A stretch of DNA of 64,000 nucleotides, from positions 1 through 64,000 of the forward strand of contig CAJTDS010000003.1 in the NCBI GenBank assembly GCA_910575165.1, written 5' to 3'. Below the pieces are notes generated by a model. That model searched no databases. It was given only the letters and a program-made list of their open reading frames with translations, and was not told the DNA's origin. A program made the position numbers and the translations under genes. Positions 1 through 9,082 of this stretch are shown piece after piece; positions within the stretch are counted from its first letter, which is position 1; each line of letters begins with the position of its first letter. The DNA is from Eggerthellaceae bacterium. Its GTDB lineage: Bacteria > Actinomycetota > Coriobacteriia > Coriobacteriales > Eggerthellaceae.

Positions 1-56
1 GATCCATCCTTCCGGTCAGGTTTTAGGCGACTTCACCCTAGGATGGATCTTCTTTT
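1..56 (+). terminator. Inverted repeat followed by a T-rich run
   Basis: Arms 1-10 (GATCCATCCT) and 40-49 (AGGATGGATC) are perfect reverse complements separated by 29 bases and followed by TTCTTTTT. This could be a rho-independent terminator for a plus-strand gene left of the window, for example a transposase. The loop is long for a terminator and the left arm may continue outside the window. Confidence 0.3.
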
Positions 57-112
57 TAGGCGGGGCGTTGATGGGACATCCTCAAGGACTCCATGTCAAC
101 AGTGGTCTAACA
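1..112. mobile_element. Probable end of an insertion sequence (inferred)
   Basis: Read on the minus strand, the protease gene stops abruptly within a few codons of a TG dinucleotide at 112-111, and the protein lacks the second half of its catalytic domain. Many IS elements begin with TG, so the simplest reading is that an element inserted here and that 1-112 is its end; the stop codon (107-109) would then lie in element DNA. No transposase is visible because the window starts here. The call rests on the truncation and the terminal TG only; no terminal repeat partner or target duplication can be seen. Confidence 0.4.
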
Positions 113-1021
113 TAGAGTTGTTCTAAAATCCATTTGGATGGGTAACCCGTACTTAAGTCTTTTGGAAATGTCATCTAGCGTCGCCTCTCCCGTCTTGCAG
201 TAGACCTTCATGTGCGTTCCGTTGTCGTAACAGAAGTAGTTATAGGCGGCAATTGTGTCAGCTGACGTTCCTTCGACATACCCCCCCCCCCTTTTTATCT
301 GCTTGGCAATATACCAAGGCGAGACGCTTGTGTCTTTTGTGAGCCAGTGTCCGATTTGCGCAGCAGCTGCGGCCCAGCATATTTGGTCGCCGTTCTGATA
401 GATGTGGTTCACTTGGTATAGATTGAAGCCGTCCGTTACAGAGGCAGATTGCGCTGATGCGATATTGTCCAGGGGGATAATGCTCGCATCAATCATTTCG
501 TGCGACATGTTGAGAGACATGTCGGTTTGCTCGTCGGAGAGGTGTTCCAGTCCTTCATCGCTCGTTATGAATGATTTTCCGACGTTTGTTTCGGCGATCA
601 GCCGGTGACTGCTGTCGGTTTCCAGCGAAACGTAATTGTCTCTGGTGACGTATTCTGAGAATATCTCTCCCGTGCTCTCGTCAAGGGTGTATGTGGTTTC
701 CCCTCCCATCGTGGCCTTGAAGACGATGGCACATAGCTCGTTCTCGTAAAAAAGCGGACATGCTTCGACGGCGGGCGCCTCCTCGCCGCCTGCCACCTCA
801 AGAGGACAAAACTCTCCTGCAGAAAACTCGTTTTTGGACATTGTTTCGTTTTCCGCGATAATCGTGTCTGCGAGAGCTCGGAGGGCTTTTGCTTCCTCTT
901 CGAGCAGGGGTTTGCTCTCCTGCGCAACGGCGGTGTTGGCGCCGAGCGAAAGCGCTATTGCTAGTGACGCCAATAGCGGTGCGAACCTTAAAACGCGGTT
1001 TGGCCGAGTTCTTGCTTTCAT
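107..1021 (-). pseudogene. Truncated exported papain-like cysteine protease
   Basis: The 304-residue product has an N-terminal signal peptide (hydrophobic stretch about residues 12-33, ending near AVAQ), a propeptide-like region to about 190, and then the start of a papain/C39-like catalytic domain. The motif QICWAAAAAQIGHW supplies the expected catalytic Cys after a Gln. The protein ends shortly after a GLPIQMDF stretch, which in such proteases comes just before the catalytic His, so the His-containing half is missing. An 11-G homopolymer (281-291) encodes Arg-Gly-Gly-Gly in frame. Base composition looks less GC-rich than the housekeeping genes. The gene is probably inactive here because of an insertion at about 112; the exact family (C10, C39 or C47-like) is not certain. 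Confidence 0.6.
281..291 (-). repeat. Homopolymeric G11 tract inside the protease gene
   Basis: Eleven consecutive C on the plus strand (G on the coding strand), followed by five T. On the coding strand it reads AAA AGG GGG GGG GGG TAT, so a length change of one base would shift the protease frame. Such tracts are typical slip-strand phase-variation sites, but they are also prone to sequencing error. Confidence 0.7.
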
Positions 1022-1143
1022 AGACTAGCCCTTTCTCTAGATTCTGCGGGCGGCTAGGCCCGCAAGAAAAGTACCTGATGCGATTGCCGTGGCGCATCGA
1101 TGAGAAATAGGGATATTGGGCTGTCTTGGGTTTTTCCCGATGG

Positions 1144-2538
1144 CTAGATTGCGCTCTCTTCGTCCAGAATGTCGAGGAGTTCTTGGCGGGAGTGGACACC
1201 GGTCTTCTCGTAGATGTGTCGGATATGCGTTTCCGCGGTGCTCTTGGAAATGGACAGGGCGCTGCAGATATGGGGAACGGAGCGGCCTTTCTGGACGTAA
1301 CGAACAACTTCCCTTTCTCGGGGCGTGAGCATGGAGATAATGAGGATGGGGGTCGTGGGCGCTGGCGCCAAGATGCGGGCTGATCCGACCTGCTTAGCCG
1401 GCGCGGTTGTTTCCGATGAGGGTTTCGTCGAGCTGTCCCCTTTTGTTCTCATCACGAAGATGAGAACAACGGCAATGATCAGAGCCAGTGAAAGCAGCTG
1501 CTGGCCTGAGGGGGTTCCTTGAACGGCGAAGGCAGCTGCAATGCCGATGCAGGAGCCGAGAAGAATGAAAGCGCTGGCGTTACCGAGGACGGCTAGGGCT
1601 TGGGAGAATGGTGCGTGTCGGCATGCGGATACCGTAAGGTAGCCCAGCAACATCCAGAGCGCAAGGGCGGCGACTAACGACAGGAGCAGGGTGTTTCGGT
1701 TGTTTGGGGCCAGCAGGCAGAGCTCTGCGACCGTCCCAACGAGTAGAGCAGCGCAAAGGACATCGTTGGTCGCTGGCTTGAGCGTAATTAGGCGGGACGC
1801 GACGAAAAAGGTGATAGTCAGGGTAACGCCGGGCATCAGCGCAAGGGCCGGATGTGGATCGGGGTATGCCCCCAATTCGAGAAGCGCTGCAGAGGCGCCG
1901 AAGGCCAGGGCAAGCGCGTAGGAGAAAACAGCGGTCAGAAATAATCGCTTGGCAAAGCGGGATGCAGGCATTGCCGATTCGATTCGTGGCGAGGGTTGTA
2001 AAGGCTTGGCATGCTCGCCCCTCTTCTTCCCGCGAAATGAGAGCAGGGCGGCTGCGACAAGGGGGAGCGATGAGATCATGATGGGCCACAGCGGCTCGGA
2101 GGAATTGCTGTTTCCGGCAAGAAGAAGAAAAGGGAGAAGGGCGGCAAGCAAGACCAGGGAGGCCGTGTATTCGTTTTCAAGAGGAAGCTCTGGCAGCGAA
2201 AGGACGTAGCTATCCCATGCTGCTTGCAGGACGGATGTCGATGCTCCAAGTGCGGCGGCTGAGAGAACGAGTAGGGGGATGTCTTGGAATACTTCCATGG
2301 AAAGGACGAGCGAAAAGATGCATGCGATTGATGCCGCTATCCAGACGACGGCATCTGGGGGACGGGAACCAGCTTTTGCGAGGATGAGTCGTGCGGCGGT
2401 GGCGCCTAGAGCAAAGATGCCGACGGCGGCGAGCCAAAGAGCCCTATTTGAGTCCATGAGATTCGATCCAAGCCAGAGAAGGAAAAGCCAAGACCAGAGG
2501 GCGGTCAGCCCGAAGCAGCGATTGGTTGGCATGGACAT
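1144..2538 (-). CDS. LuxR-family regulator with polytopic membrane N-terminus
   Basis: The 464-residue protein has about ten to twelve hydrophobic segments over residues 10-365, a short linker rich in Ser/Thr, and a C-terminal LuxR helix-turn-helix (about 400-460) starting LTPREREVVRYVQKGRS and containing STAETHIRHIYEKTGVHSR. This architecture, a transporter-like membrane domain fused to a LuxR DNA-binding domain, is expanded in Eggerthellaceae, where members are thought to sense small molecules at the membrane. The ATG is preceded by GAGGGAGG. No reductase sits next to it; its neighbour is the truncated protease on the same strand 122 bp downstream. The ligand is unknown. Confidence 0.85.
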   Translation of the reverse strand: MSMPTNRCFGLTALWSWLFLLWLGSNLMDSNRALWLAAVGIFALGATAARLILAKAGSRPPDAVVWIAASIACIFSLVLSMEVFQDIPLLVLSAAALGASTSVLQAAWDSYVLSLPELPLENEYTASLVLLAALLPFLLLAGNSNSSEPLWPIMISSLPLVAAALLSFRGKKRGEHAKPLQPSPRIESAMPASRFAKRLFLTAVFSYALALAFGASAALLELGAYPDPHPALALMPGVTLTITFFVASRLITLKPATNDVLCAALLVGTVAELCLLAPNNRNTLLLSLVAALALWMLLGYLTVSACRHAPFSQALAVLGNASAFILLGSCIGIAAAFAVQGTPSGQQLLSLALIIAVVLIFVMRTKGDSSTKPSSETTAPAKQVGSARILAPAPTTPILIISMLTPREREVVRYVQKGRSVPHICSALSISKSTAETHIRHIYEKTGVHSRQELLDILDEESAI

Positions 2539-2572
2539 ATCGTACCTCCCTCGTGCGTGCTTTGTCGTGTGG

Positions 2573-3412
2573 CTAATCTCTATCGCCGGGGGCTTGCCCC
2601 CGCAGTTCTTTCAGGATGGCGCGCTTGCGGGCTTGCTTGGCGTCGTAGGCGGCGCGCTCGGCTTTTCGGGCTGCGGTCCTTTCTGCTTCGCGAGCGCGTT
2701 CTTCTGCGGTTTCGGCCTGATGGCGGGCGCGTTCCCGGTCGCGCTGGCGTTTGCGTTCCTGGCGCTGGGTCTGCATCTCGTCCAAGGAGAAGCGGCAGCC
2801 GCAGTAGTTCTGGCGGTACATCCCCAAAGCCTGGCTGCGCTCGGTGGCGGCGGGGTAGAAGGGGCGGAAGTCTTCGAACACCGCTGCGATTCCCGCCTGC
2901 TGCGCCGCCCGTGAAAGCTCTTCCTCGATGGCGGACGTGTGCTGGTAGGGGCTGACCGACAGCGTGGTGGCCAGGCCGTCGAATCCGTGGTCGACGGCGT
3001 AGCGGGCGGCTTCCTGGAAACGCAGCCTGTAGCAGGCCCGGCAGCGGGGCTCGGTGCGCGCGTCGGGCGAGGGGACGTGGTGGGCGGCCGTCTCGGTGGG
3101 GGCGTTCGTTTCGGCGATGTTCTGGGCGTCCGTCGCTCCGCCGCCCTCGGCCGCTTGCGACCGCTTGCGCAGCGCTTCCCCCACAGCGCCCGCCGACGCC
3201 TCCCAGCGGTCTGGCTCGTAGGCGCCTTCCACCACGGCAATCCCTTCCGCCCGCGCCCAATCGAGCAGCGTCTGCAGCCGATGGTCGTATTCGGTGGCAG
3301 GGTAGATGTTCGAGTTCGCGTAGTAGATGGTAAGGCTGTGGCCTTCGGCGAGCAGCATGCGCACGGGCTCGAGCGAGCACGGTCCGCAGCAGGCGTGCAG
3401 CAGCAGCTTCAT
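2573..3412 (-). CDS. queH: Epoxyqueuosine reductase QueH
   Basis: QueH (former DUF208) performs the last step of queuosine synthesis in tRNA, reducing epoxyqueuosine. The protein opens with MKLLLHACCGPCS (the vicinal Cys pair and third Cys) and has CRACYRLR and NYCGC later, the expected FeS/metal-binding cysteines. The start at 3412 places the Cys motif at the N-terminus; an upstream extension to 3490 is open but has no support. Length is 279 residues. Two oddities: a roughly 40-residue Ala/Thr/Glu-rich insert before CRACYRLR, and a C-terminal tail of about 60 residues made mostly of Arg, Glu, Lys and Ala that should form a charged helix. It is divergent from hpt. Confidence 0.88.
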   Translation of the reverse strand: MKLLLHACCGPCSLEPVRMLLAEGHSLTIYYANSNIYPATEYDHRLQTLLDWARAEGIAVVEGAYEPDRWEASAGAVGEALRKRSQAAEGGGATDAQNIAETNAPTETAAHHVPSPDARTEPRCRACYRLRFQEAARYAVDHGFDGLATTLSVSPYQHTSAIEEELSRAAQQAGIAAVFEDFRPFYPAATERSQALGMYRQNYCGCRFSLDEMQTQRQERKRQRDRERARHQAETAEERAREAERTAARKAERAAYDAKQARKRAILKELRGQAPGDRD

Positions 3413-3562
3413 CGGGAGCCCTTTCGGTTCGGGACGGTTCGCAACCATGATAAGCACCATGATGAAACCTTGGGCGTTACCATATTGCATCCTTCGGTTT
3501 TCGGGTCAATGGTACACTAGGTCGTTGAAAAAGTAAGCGGTTTGCTTCGCGAAAGGCTCAGC

Positions 3563-4111
3563 GTGCACGAGGACATCGACTACATTCTGTACTCCCAGGA
3601 GGATATCGAGGCCTGCGTCCGGAACATGGGGGCCCAGATCACCGCGGATTTCGCCGACAAGGCCCAAGACGGCATCATCCTTATCTCGGTGCTGCGCGGC
3701 GCGGCGTTGTTCATGGCCGACCTGGCGCGCGAGATCCACCTTCCCCTGGAGATGGACTACATGGCGGTTTCCTCCTACGGCAGCGGGGTCAAAAGCTCCG
3801 GCGTGGTGCGCATCGTGAAGGACCTTTCGTCGCAGATCGAAGGCAAGCACGTGATCATGGCCGAGGATATCATCGACTCGGGCCTGACGCTCACGTACCT
3901 GCTGAACATGCTGGCAAGCCGCAATCCCGCCAGCATCACCGTGGCCGCCTTCCTGCGCAAAGACGTTCCCAGTCAGGCGCCCATCGATTGTCCGTACCTC
4001 GGTTTCACCTGCCCCGACGAGTTCGTTGTGGGTTACGGGCTGGACTATGCGGAACGCTACCGCAACCTGCCCTACGTGGGTGTGCTGAAGCCCTCGGTCT
4101 ACGCCGACTAG
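3563..4111 (+). CDS. hpt: Hypoxanthine phosphoribosyltransferase
   Basis: Purine salvage enzyme converting hypoxanthine or guanine plus PRPP to the nucleotide. The PRPP-binding signature is VIMAEDIIDSGLTLTYLL, with the flexible-loop SSYGSG upstream and the VVGYGLDY motif near the C-terminus. The GTG start at 3563 is chosen because GAAAGG lies six bases upstream; a TTG at 3542 would add seven residues. Length is 182 residues, normal for the family. The gene is 26 bp upstream of ftsH, an arrangement (tilS-hpt-ftsH) seen in many Gram-positives, though tilS is not here. Confidence 0.93.
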   Translation: MHEDIDYILYSQEDIEACVRNMGAQITADFADKAQDGIILISVLRGAALFMADLAREIHLPLEMDYMAVSSYGSGVKSSGVVRIVKDLSSQIEGKHVIMAEDIIDSGLTLTYLLNMLASRNPASITVAAFLRKDVPSQAPIDCPYLGFTCPDEFVVGYGLDYAERYRNLPYVGVLKPSVYAD

Positions 4112-4137
4112 GGCCCGAACCCAAGAAAGATTCAACC

Positions 4138-6480
4138 ATGGCAGATAACGACAACAAGCAAGGCGGACAGAAGATCCCGCCCCAGCTGCAGCAGCCCAAC
4201 GTGAGGACCACCATTATCTCGGTGCTGCTGTTCTTGCTGGTGGCGCTGTTCGTCAGCCAGCAGCTGTTCGCGTCGAACCCCCAGGACGCCAAGCCCACCG
4301 ACCAGCTGATCACCTCCGAGTTCGTCCAGGCGGTGAACCAGGACCGCGTGACGAAGGTGGTCTACAGCGCAGGGGACGGCACGGTGTCGGGCACCTACTA
4401 CCCGGCCGTTACCGCCGGCGCCACGGGGGCTGATGCGTTCAACAGCGCCATCAGCAGCCTTGACGCGGCCATCGCGCAGCTGAGGGACCCTGACACCGGA
4501 CAGGCGGCCCAGGGCATCGGCACCACCGACATCGACATCGTGCAGCTGGGCGAGGAGCACAACTTCGTGTCCACCTACGCCGGCGGCTCGATCACCGAGC
4601 TCATGGCGGCCCATCCCGACGTTCCCTACGAGGTGCAGCTGCCCAGTGCCTTGGGCGACATCCTGCTGTCGCTGCTGCCCATCCTGCTGATCGGCGTCAT
4701 GCTGTTCTTCCTGTTCAGCCAGATGCAGAAGGCCAACAACTCCCAGATGAGCTTCGGCAAGGCCAAGGCCAAGAAGTCGGTGGAGGAGCGACCCGACGTG
4801 CGCTTCGACGACGTGGCCGGCGTGGACGAGGCCGTGGAGGAGATGCAGGAGATCAAGGACTTCCTGGCCAATCCGGCGAAGTACCAGTCCATGGGCGCGA
4901 AGATTCCTCGCGGCTGCTTGCTGGTGGGCCCTCCGGGCACCGGCAAGACGCTGCTGGCCAAGGCCGTGGCCGGCGAGGCGGGCGTGCCCTTCTTCAGCAT
5001 CTCGGGCTCGGACTTCGTCGAGATGTTCGTGGGCGTGGGCGCAAGCCGCGTGCGCGATCTGTTCCAGCAGGCCAAGGAGGCTTCCCCCTCCATCATCTTC
5101 ATCGACGAGATCGACGCGGTGGGCCGTCAGCGCGGCACGGGCCTGGGCGGCGGCCACGACGAGCGCGAGCAGACGCTCAACCAGCTGCTGGTGGAGATGG
5201 ACGGCTTCGAGGCCAACGACTCGGTGGTGCTCATCGCCGCTACGAACCGTGCCGACGTGCTCGACCCGGCGCTTCTGCGTCCCGGCCGCTTCGACCGGCA
5301 GATCGTGGTGGACGCGCCGGACGTGAAGGGCCGCGAGAAGATTCTGAAGGTGCATTCGAAGGACAAGCCCCTGGGAAGCGACGTGGATTTGGAGGCCGTG
5401 GCCAAGCTCACGCCCGGCTTCACCGGCGCTGATTTGGCGAACCTCATGAACGAGAGCGCCCTTCTGACCGCCCGCCGCGGCAAGAAGATCATCACCCAGC
5501 AAGAGGTGAGCGAGTCCATGGAGCGTGTCATCGCCGGTCCCGAGCGCAAGGGGCGGGTGCTCGACGAGCACACCAAGCACACCATCGCCTACCACGAGAG
5601 CGGCCATGCCCTGGTGGGACACCTGCTCGACCATGCCGATCCGGTGCACAAGATTTCAATCATCTCCCGCGGGCGGGCCTTGGGCTACACCCTGTCCATC
5701 CCCAAGGAGGACAAGGTGCTCAACTCCCGCAACGAGATGCTGGACGAACTGGCGGTGTTCATGGGCGGGCGCGTTGCCGAGGAGATCTTCTGCGACGACG
5801 TGACCACCGGTGCCAGCAACGACCTGGAGCGGGCGAGCAAGATGGCTCGGGCCATGGTCACCCAGTACGGCATGAGCCCGCTGGGGACCCAGGTGTTCGG
5901 CCAACCCAACCACGAGGTGTTCCTGGGCCGCGACTACGGCAACACCCAGGACTATTCAGAGGAGACGGCGCGGCGCATCGACGAGGAAGTGGCGCTCATC
6001 ATGCGCGACGCCCACGACCGCGCCCATGCCATCCTTGAGGCGCACCGCGACCAGATGGATTTGATGGCCAGCGTGCTTCTGGAGCGCGAGACCGTGGAGG
6101 GCGAGGCGTGCCAGGCGCTGCTGGACAACCGGTGGAGCGAGTACCTGGAGCGCGAGGGCGATATCATCGCCCAGCGCGAGGCGGAGGAGAAAGCGGCCCG
6201 CGAGCGCGATGCCCAGCTGGCCGACCCGAACTGGCGCGAGGAGCCGGTGGAGCCGGGCGATCAGGACCCGAGCGGTCCCTACCGCGCACCTGCCGCTAAT
6301 GCCGACCGGTCCGACATGCCCACGCAGGCCCAGGTGGACGCCGAGGTTCGCCGCGAGGACGTGATGGACGCCACGCCGCTGGCTCCCGCGCCCAAGCAGC
6401 CCGAGGTTCCTTCGGATGCCGCACCTAAGCAGCCGAAGCACGGGCGCGTGGACGACGGCAGCAACGATTCTGGCAAGTAA
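4138..6480 (+). CDS. ftsH: ATP-dependent zinc metalloprotease FtsH
   Basis: Membrane-anchored AAA+ protease of 780 residues that degrades unfolded membrane proteins and regulatory proteins. Visible parts: TM1 about 23-41, an external domain, TM2 about 172-196, Walker A GPPGTGKT (264-271), Walker B IIFIDEID (319-326), the second region of homology with RPGRFDR, and the zinc site HESGH (486-490; most homologues read HEAGH). The C-terminus carries a long Pro/Glu/Asp-rich tail of roughly 100 residues beyond the protease domain, longer than in E. coli. The ATG at 4138 follows hpt closely, so the two are probably cotranscribed. Confidence 0.96.
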   Translation: MADNDNKQGGQKIPPQLQQPNVRTTIISVLLFLLVALFVSQQLFASNPQDAKPTDQLITSEFVQAVNQDRVTKVVYSAGDGTVSGTYYPAVTAGATGADAFNSAISSLDAAIAQLRDPDTGQAAQGIGTTDIDIVQLGEEHNFVSTYAGGSITELMAAHPDVPYEVQLPSALGDILLSLLPILLIGVMLFFLFSQMQKANNSQMSFGKAKAKKSVEERPDVRFDDVAGVDEAVEEMQEIKDFLANPAKYQSMGAKIPRGCLLVGPPGTGKTLLAKAVAGEAGVPFFSISGSDFVEMFVGVGASRVRDLFQQAKEASPSIIFIDEIDAVGRQRGTGLGGGHDEREQTLNQLLVEMDGFEANDSVVLIAATNRADVLDPALLRPGRFDRQIVVDAPDVKGREKILKVHSKDKPLGSDVDLEAVAKLTPGFTGADLANLMNESALLTARRGKKIITQQEVSESMERVIAGPERKGRVLDEHTKHTIAYHESGHALVGHLLDHADPVHKISIISRGRALGYTLSIPKEDKVLNSRNEMLDELAVFMGGRVAEEIFCDDVTTGASNDLERASKMARAMVTQYGMSPLGTQVFGQPNHEVFLGRDYGNTQDYSEETARRIDEEVALIMRDAHDRAHAILEAHRDQMDLMASVLLERETVEGEACQALLDNRWSEYLEREGDIIAQREAEEKAARERDAQLADPNWREEPVEPGDQDPSGPYRAPAANADRSDMPTQAQVDAEVRREDVMDATPLAPAPKQPEVPSDAAPKQPKHGRVDDGSNDSGK

Positions 6481-6554
6481 CCGCCCGCGCCTGCGGGCAG
6501 AGTGCGGGGTGCCTCCATGCGGGGCGCCTGCTTCGTTTGGCAGGGAGGCCCTCT

Positions 6555-7874
6555 ATGACCTGGACATGCGGAAGCTTTCGCTTCGACACCTCGGTGCCCG
6601 TGATCATGGGCATCCTGAACGTGACGCCCGACTCCTTCTCCGACGGCGGTTCTTACGCCAGCGTGCAGGAGGCCGTAGCCCACGGGCTTTCGTTGGTGGA
6701 GCAGGGGGCGCGCATCGTCGACGTGGGCGGCGAATCCACGCGGCCGGGCGCTGCGGCGGTGGATGCGGCCGAGGAACTGGCTCGCGTGCTGCCTGTGGTC
6801 GAGGCGCTGGCGGCCGAGGGGCTGTGCGTGAGCGTAGATACCCGCAAGCCCGAAGTGGCCCGCGCCTGCCTGTTGGCGGGCGCCTCGGTGATAAACGACG
6901 TGTCCGGCTTCCGCGATCCCGAGATGGTGAAGGTGGCCACCGAATTTGACTGCGGCGTGGTGGTCATGCACATGCAGGGCGAGCCGGGCACCATGCAGGA
7001 CGACCCTCGCTACGACGACGTGGTGGCGGAGGTACGCGACTACCTGGCAGCTCGGGCTTCCGAGCTGGAGACGGCGGGGATCGCCCGCGAGCGCATCTGC
7101 GTCGATCCGGGCCCGGGCTTCGGCAAAACGGCCTCGCAGACTCTGGAGCTGGTGCGCAACTTCCACGAGTTCGCCCGGCTGGGCTACACGCTCATGGTGG
7201 CCGTGTCGCGCAAGAGCTTCCTGGGCCATGCCTACGGCATCCAGAACCCGACCGACCGCGACAAGGTTTCCGCCGACGAGGCGCTTATGGCCTGCGAGCT
7301 GGGCGCCGGCGTGGTGCGTACCCACAACGTGGCTGCCACCGTGAATGCCTTGGAGAGCCTGCGTCCGCTGGTGGCGGTGGCCTTGGGCTGCAACGTGCCG
7401 CTGGTGGCCGAGGAAGGCGAGGAGCGCGAGGGCAAGATAGCCATGCTCAGCCACGCCATCTCGCAGATGTGCACCCTGCCCGACACGCAGATAGTGGACA
7501 TCTCGTCCTACTATGAAAGCGAGCCGGCCTACTTTGCCGACCAGGACGTGTTCGTGAACGCCGTGGTGCTGCTGCGCACTGGCCTGCCGCCGAAGGAGCT
7601 GCTGAAGTACCTGCAGGCCATCGAGAACAGTTTGGGGCGCGTGCGCGAGGTGCCCAACGGGCCGCGGACCATGGACCTGGACATCGTGGACTATCAGATG
7701 TACCCGGCCCAAAGTGAGCTTCTGGTCATCCCGCACCCCCGCGCCTTGGAGCGCGACTTCGTGGTGGAGCCCCTGCTTGAACTGCGGCCCGACTACATGC
7801 TGGCCGACGGTGTGACCGTGGCCGAAGGCGCCTTGCCGCGCGAGGAGCGCGTGGGCCGCTGCGTGCGGCTGTAG
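6555..7874 (+). CDS. Bifunctional dihydropteroate synthase / HPPK (FolP-FolK fusion)
   Basis: Folate synthesis. Residues about 1-275 are dihydropteroate synthase, with GILNVTPDSFSDGG and DVGGESTRPG, which joins pterin diphosphate to p-aminobenzoate. About residues 280-439 are 6-hydroxymethyl-dihydropterin pyrophosphokinase, with ALGCN (for the usual LGSN) at its start and the hallmark NGPRTMDLDI and HPRALERDFV near the end. The order FolP-FolK in one chain joins the kinase to the enzyme that uses its product. ATG 6555 has AGGGAGG upstream; an in-frame TTG at 6537 is less likely. The gene is followed within 60 bp by the biotin ligase. Confidence 0.92.
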   Translation: MTWTCGSFRFDTSVPVIMGILNVTPDSFSDGGSYASVQEAVAHGLSLVEQGARIVDVGGESTRPGAAAVDAAEELARVLPVVEALAAEGLCVSVDTRKPEVARACLLAGASVINDVSGFRDPEMVKVATEFDCGVVVMHMQGEPGTMQDDPRYDDVVAEVRDYLAARASELETAGIARERICVDPGPGFGKTASQTLELVRNFHEFARLGYTLMVAVSRKSFLGHAYGIQNPTDRDKVSADEALMACELGAGVVRTHNVAATVNALESLRPLVAVALGCNVPLVAEEGEEREGKIAMLSHAISQMCTLPDTQIVDISSYYESEPAYFADQDVFVNAVVLLRTGLPPKELLKYLQAIENSLGRVREVPNGPRTMDLDIVDYQMYPAQSELLVIPHPRALERDFVVEPLLELRPDYMLADGVTVAEGALPREERVGRCVRL

Positions 7875-7929
7875 CGGTGGCGCTGTGGGGGAGTGCGTTC
7901 TGTTGGCTGGCGAGGCGGAGGCGTGCGGG

Positions 7930-8937
7930 ATGTTCCGCGTGCTGTGCCTGGACGAGGTCGATTCGACGAACAACGTGGTGAAGGACGCCCTGCGCTCGGG
8001 GGAGCCCGAGGGCTTGGTGGTGCGCGCCTGGCGGCAGAGCGGAGGCTACGGGCGCCAGGGCCGCGCCTGGACGAGCCCGCTGGGCGGCCTGTACTGCTCG
8101 TGGCTGCTGCGTCCCGACGTGCCGCCCGAGCAGCTGCCTACGTTGAGCCTGGTGGTGGGATTGGCGTTTCGCCGCGCCTTGGCGTTGCTTGCGGGCGAAG
8201 ACGGCGGGCGCGTGCTGGTGAAGTGGCCTAACGACGTGGTACTGGTGGGCGAGGGCGTGACGGGCGAGAGCGCTGGGGGGTCGGCCTGCGAGAGGCCGGA
8301 GGCTCCCTCTCTTGTCCTCGCTCGTATGGGCGTGGAGGATTGCGACTCGTTGCCGCTGCGGAATCGTTCGGGAGCCTCCGGCCTCTCGCAGGCCGGCCCT
8401 GCGGCTGCCCAGGGCCGTTTCCCGTCTCTCCCGGGGAGCCGATCGGGCGGTGTTTGCCCGCTTGTCTCTGCCTCTGCGGAGATTCCGGCGTTTTCCAAGT
8501 TGGTGGGGATCTCGCTTGAGGCGGTTGGCGGGGGCGTTTGCGTAGGGACCGGGGTGAACGTGGTTCGGCCTGCGGGCGGTGCCGTCTCTGTCGGGGGCAA
8601 GAACGTCGCGGGGTACGTGAGCGACGTGGCGCCGAGCCTGGCCGCCGAAGATGCGAAGCGGGCGGTGGAGGCGGTTTTCGGCGCTGTGGCCAATGCTGTG
8701 GGATTGTGCTACCAGCAATGGCTTTCCGGGGGGTTCGCTGGTTTTCTGGACGAATGGAATCGGTGCCATGCACTGGTAGGCGCGGCGGTGCGCGTGGAGG
8801 ACCGCGCCGGTGGGTTGCTAGCCGAAGGCGAAGTGCGGCGAGTTGACGAGCGGGGAAGACTCGTGGTCGCGGACCGCGCCGGGGCCGAGCATGCTGTGTC
8901 TTCGGGCGAGGCTCACGTGCGTCGGTGCGGTCTTTAA
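7930..8937 (+). CDS. birA: Biotin--[acetyl-CoA-carboxylase] ligase with internal insertion
   Basis: Attaches biotin to carboxylase carrier proteins. Motifs: EVDSTN, the biotinyl-AMP loop GGYGRQGRAWTSP, KWPND (98-102), GTGVNV, and a C-terminal SH3-like domain. There is no N-terminal helix-turn-helix, so it is the non-regulatory class. Between KWPNDVVL and KLVGISLEA, where homologues have about 8-10 residues, there are about 80 extra residues (about 109-189) encoded by DNA with a perfect long inverted repeat. The insertion keeps the frame. ATG 7930 has GGAG nine bases upstream; GTG 7885 is an alternative. Whether the enzyme still works cannot be judged from sequence. Confidence 0.88.
   Translation: MFRVLCLDEVDSTNNVVKDALRSGEPEGLVVRAWRQSGGYGRQGRAWTSPLGGLYCSWLLRPDVPPEQLPTLSLVVGLAFRRALALLAGEDGGRVLVKWPNDVVLVGEGVTGESAGGSACERPEAPSLVLARMGVEDCDSLPLRNRSGASGLSQAGPAAAQGRFPSLPGSRSGGVCPLVSASAEIPAFSKLVGISLEAVGGGVCVGTGVNVVRPAGGAVSVGGKNVAGYVSDVAPSLAAEDAKRAVEAVFGAVANAVGLCYQQWLSGGFAGFLDEWNRCHALVGAAVRVEDRAGGLLAEGEVRRVDERGRLVVADRAGAEHAVSSGEAHVRRCGL
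8278..8399. repeat. 30-bp inverted repeat inserted in the biotin ligase gene
   Basis: Left arm 8278-8307 and right arm 8370-8399 are reverse complements: 26 contiguous matching pairs (8282-8307 with 8370-8395), then one G-T position and three more pairs. The spacer is 62 bp. The left core begins GGCCTGCGAGAGGCC and the right core ends CTCTCGCAGGCC. It lies in the extra segment of birA and is translated through. It resembles a small palindromic element or MITE that inserted in frame, followed by about 90 bp more of unmatched insertion. No second copy was noticed elsewhere in the window. Confidence 0.85.
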
Positions 8938-9082
8938 GGGGCTGTTAGGAAGGCTGCGACAATGCGCAATTCTCTGTTTGCCGATTGGGAAGATGTCTGG
9001 TCTTGGCGCCACCGCTCCGATGCGGCGTTACAATCTGGAACCGCAAATGTTTTCAGGGACAATGTGCGGAAGGGCGGGGCAA

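Noticed and set aside
4132-5649. Long open frame on the minus strand (505 codons)
   Set aside because: Antisense to ftsH; high-GC codon bias produces such frames. The translation is His/Leu/Val-rich and resembles no protein.
6279-7973. Long minus-strand frame (564 codons)
   Set aside because: Lies opposite the folP-folK gene; composition is that of an antisense shadow.
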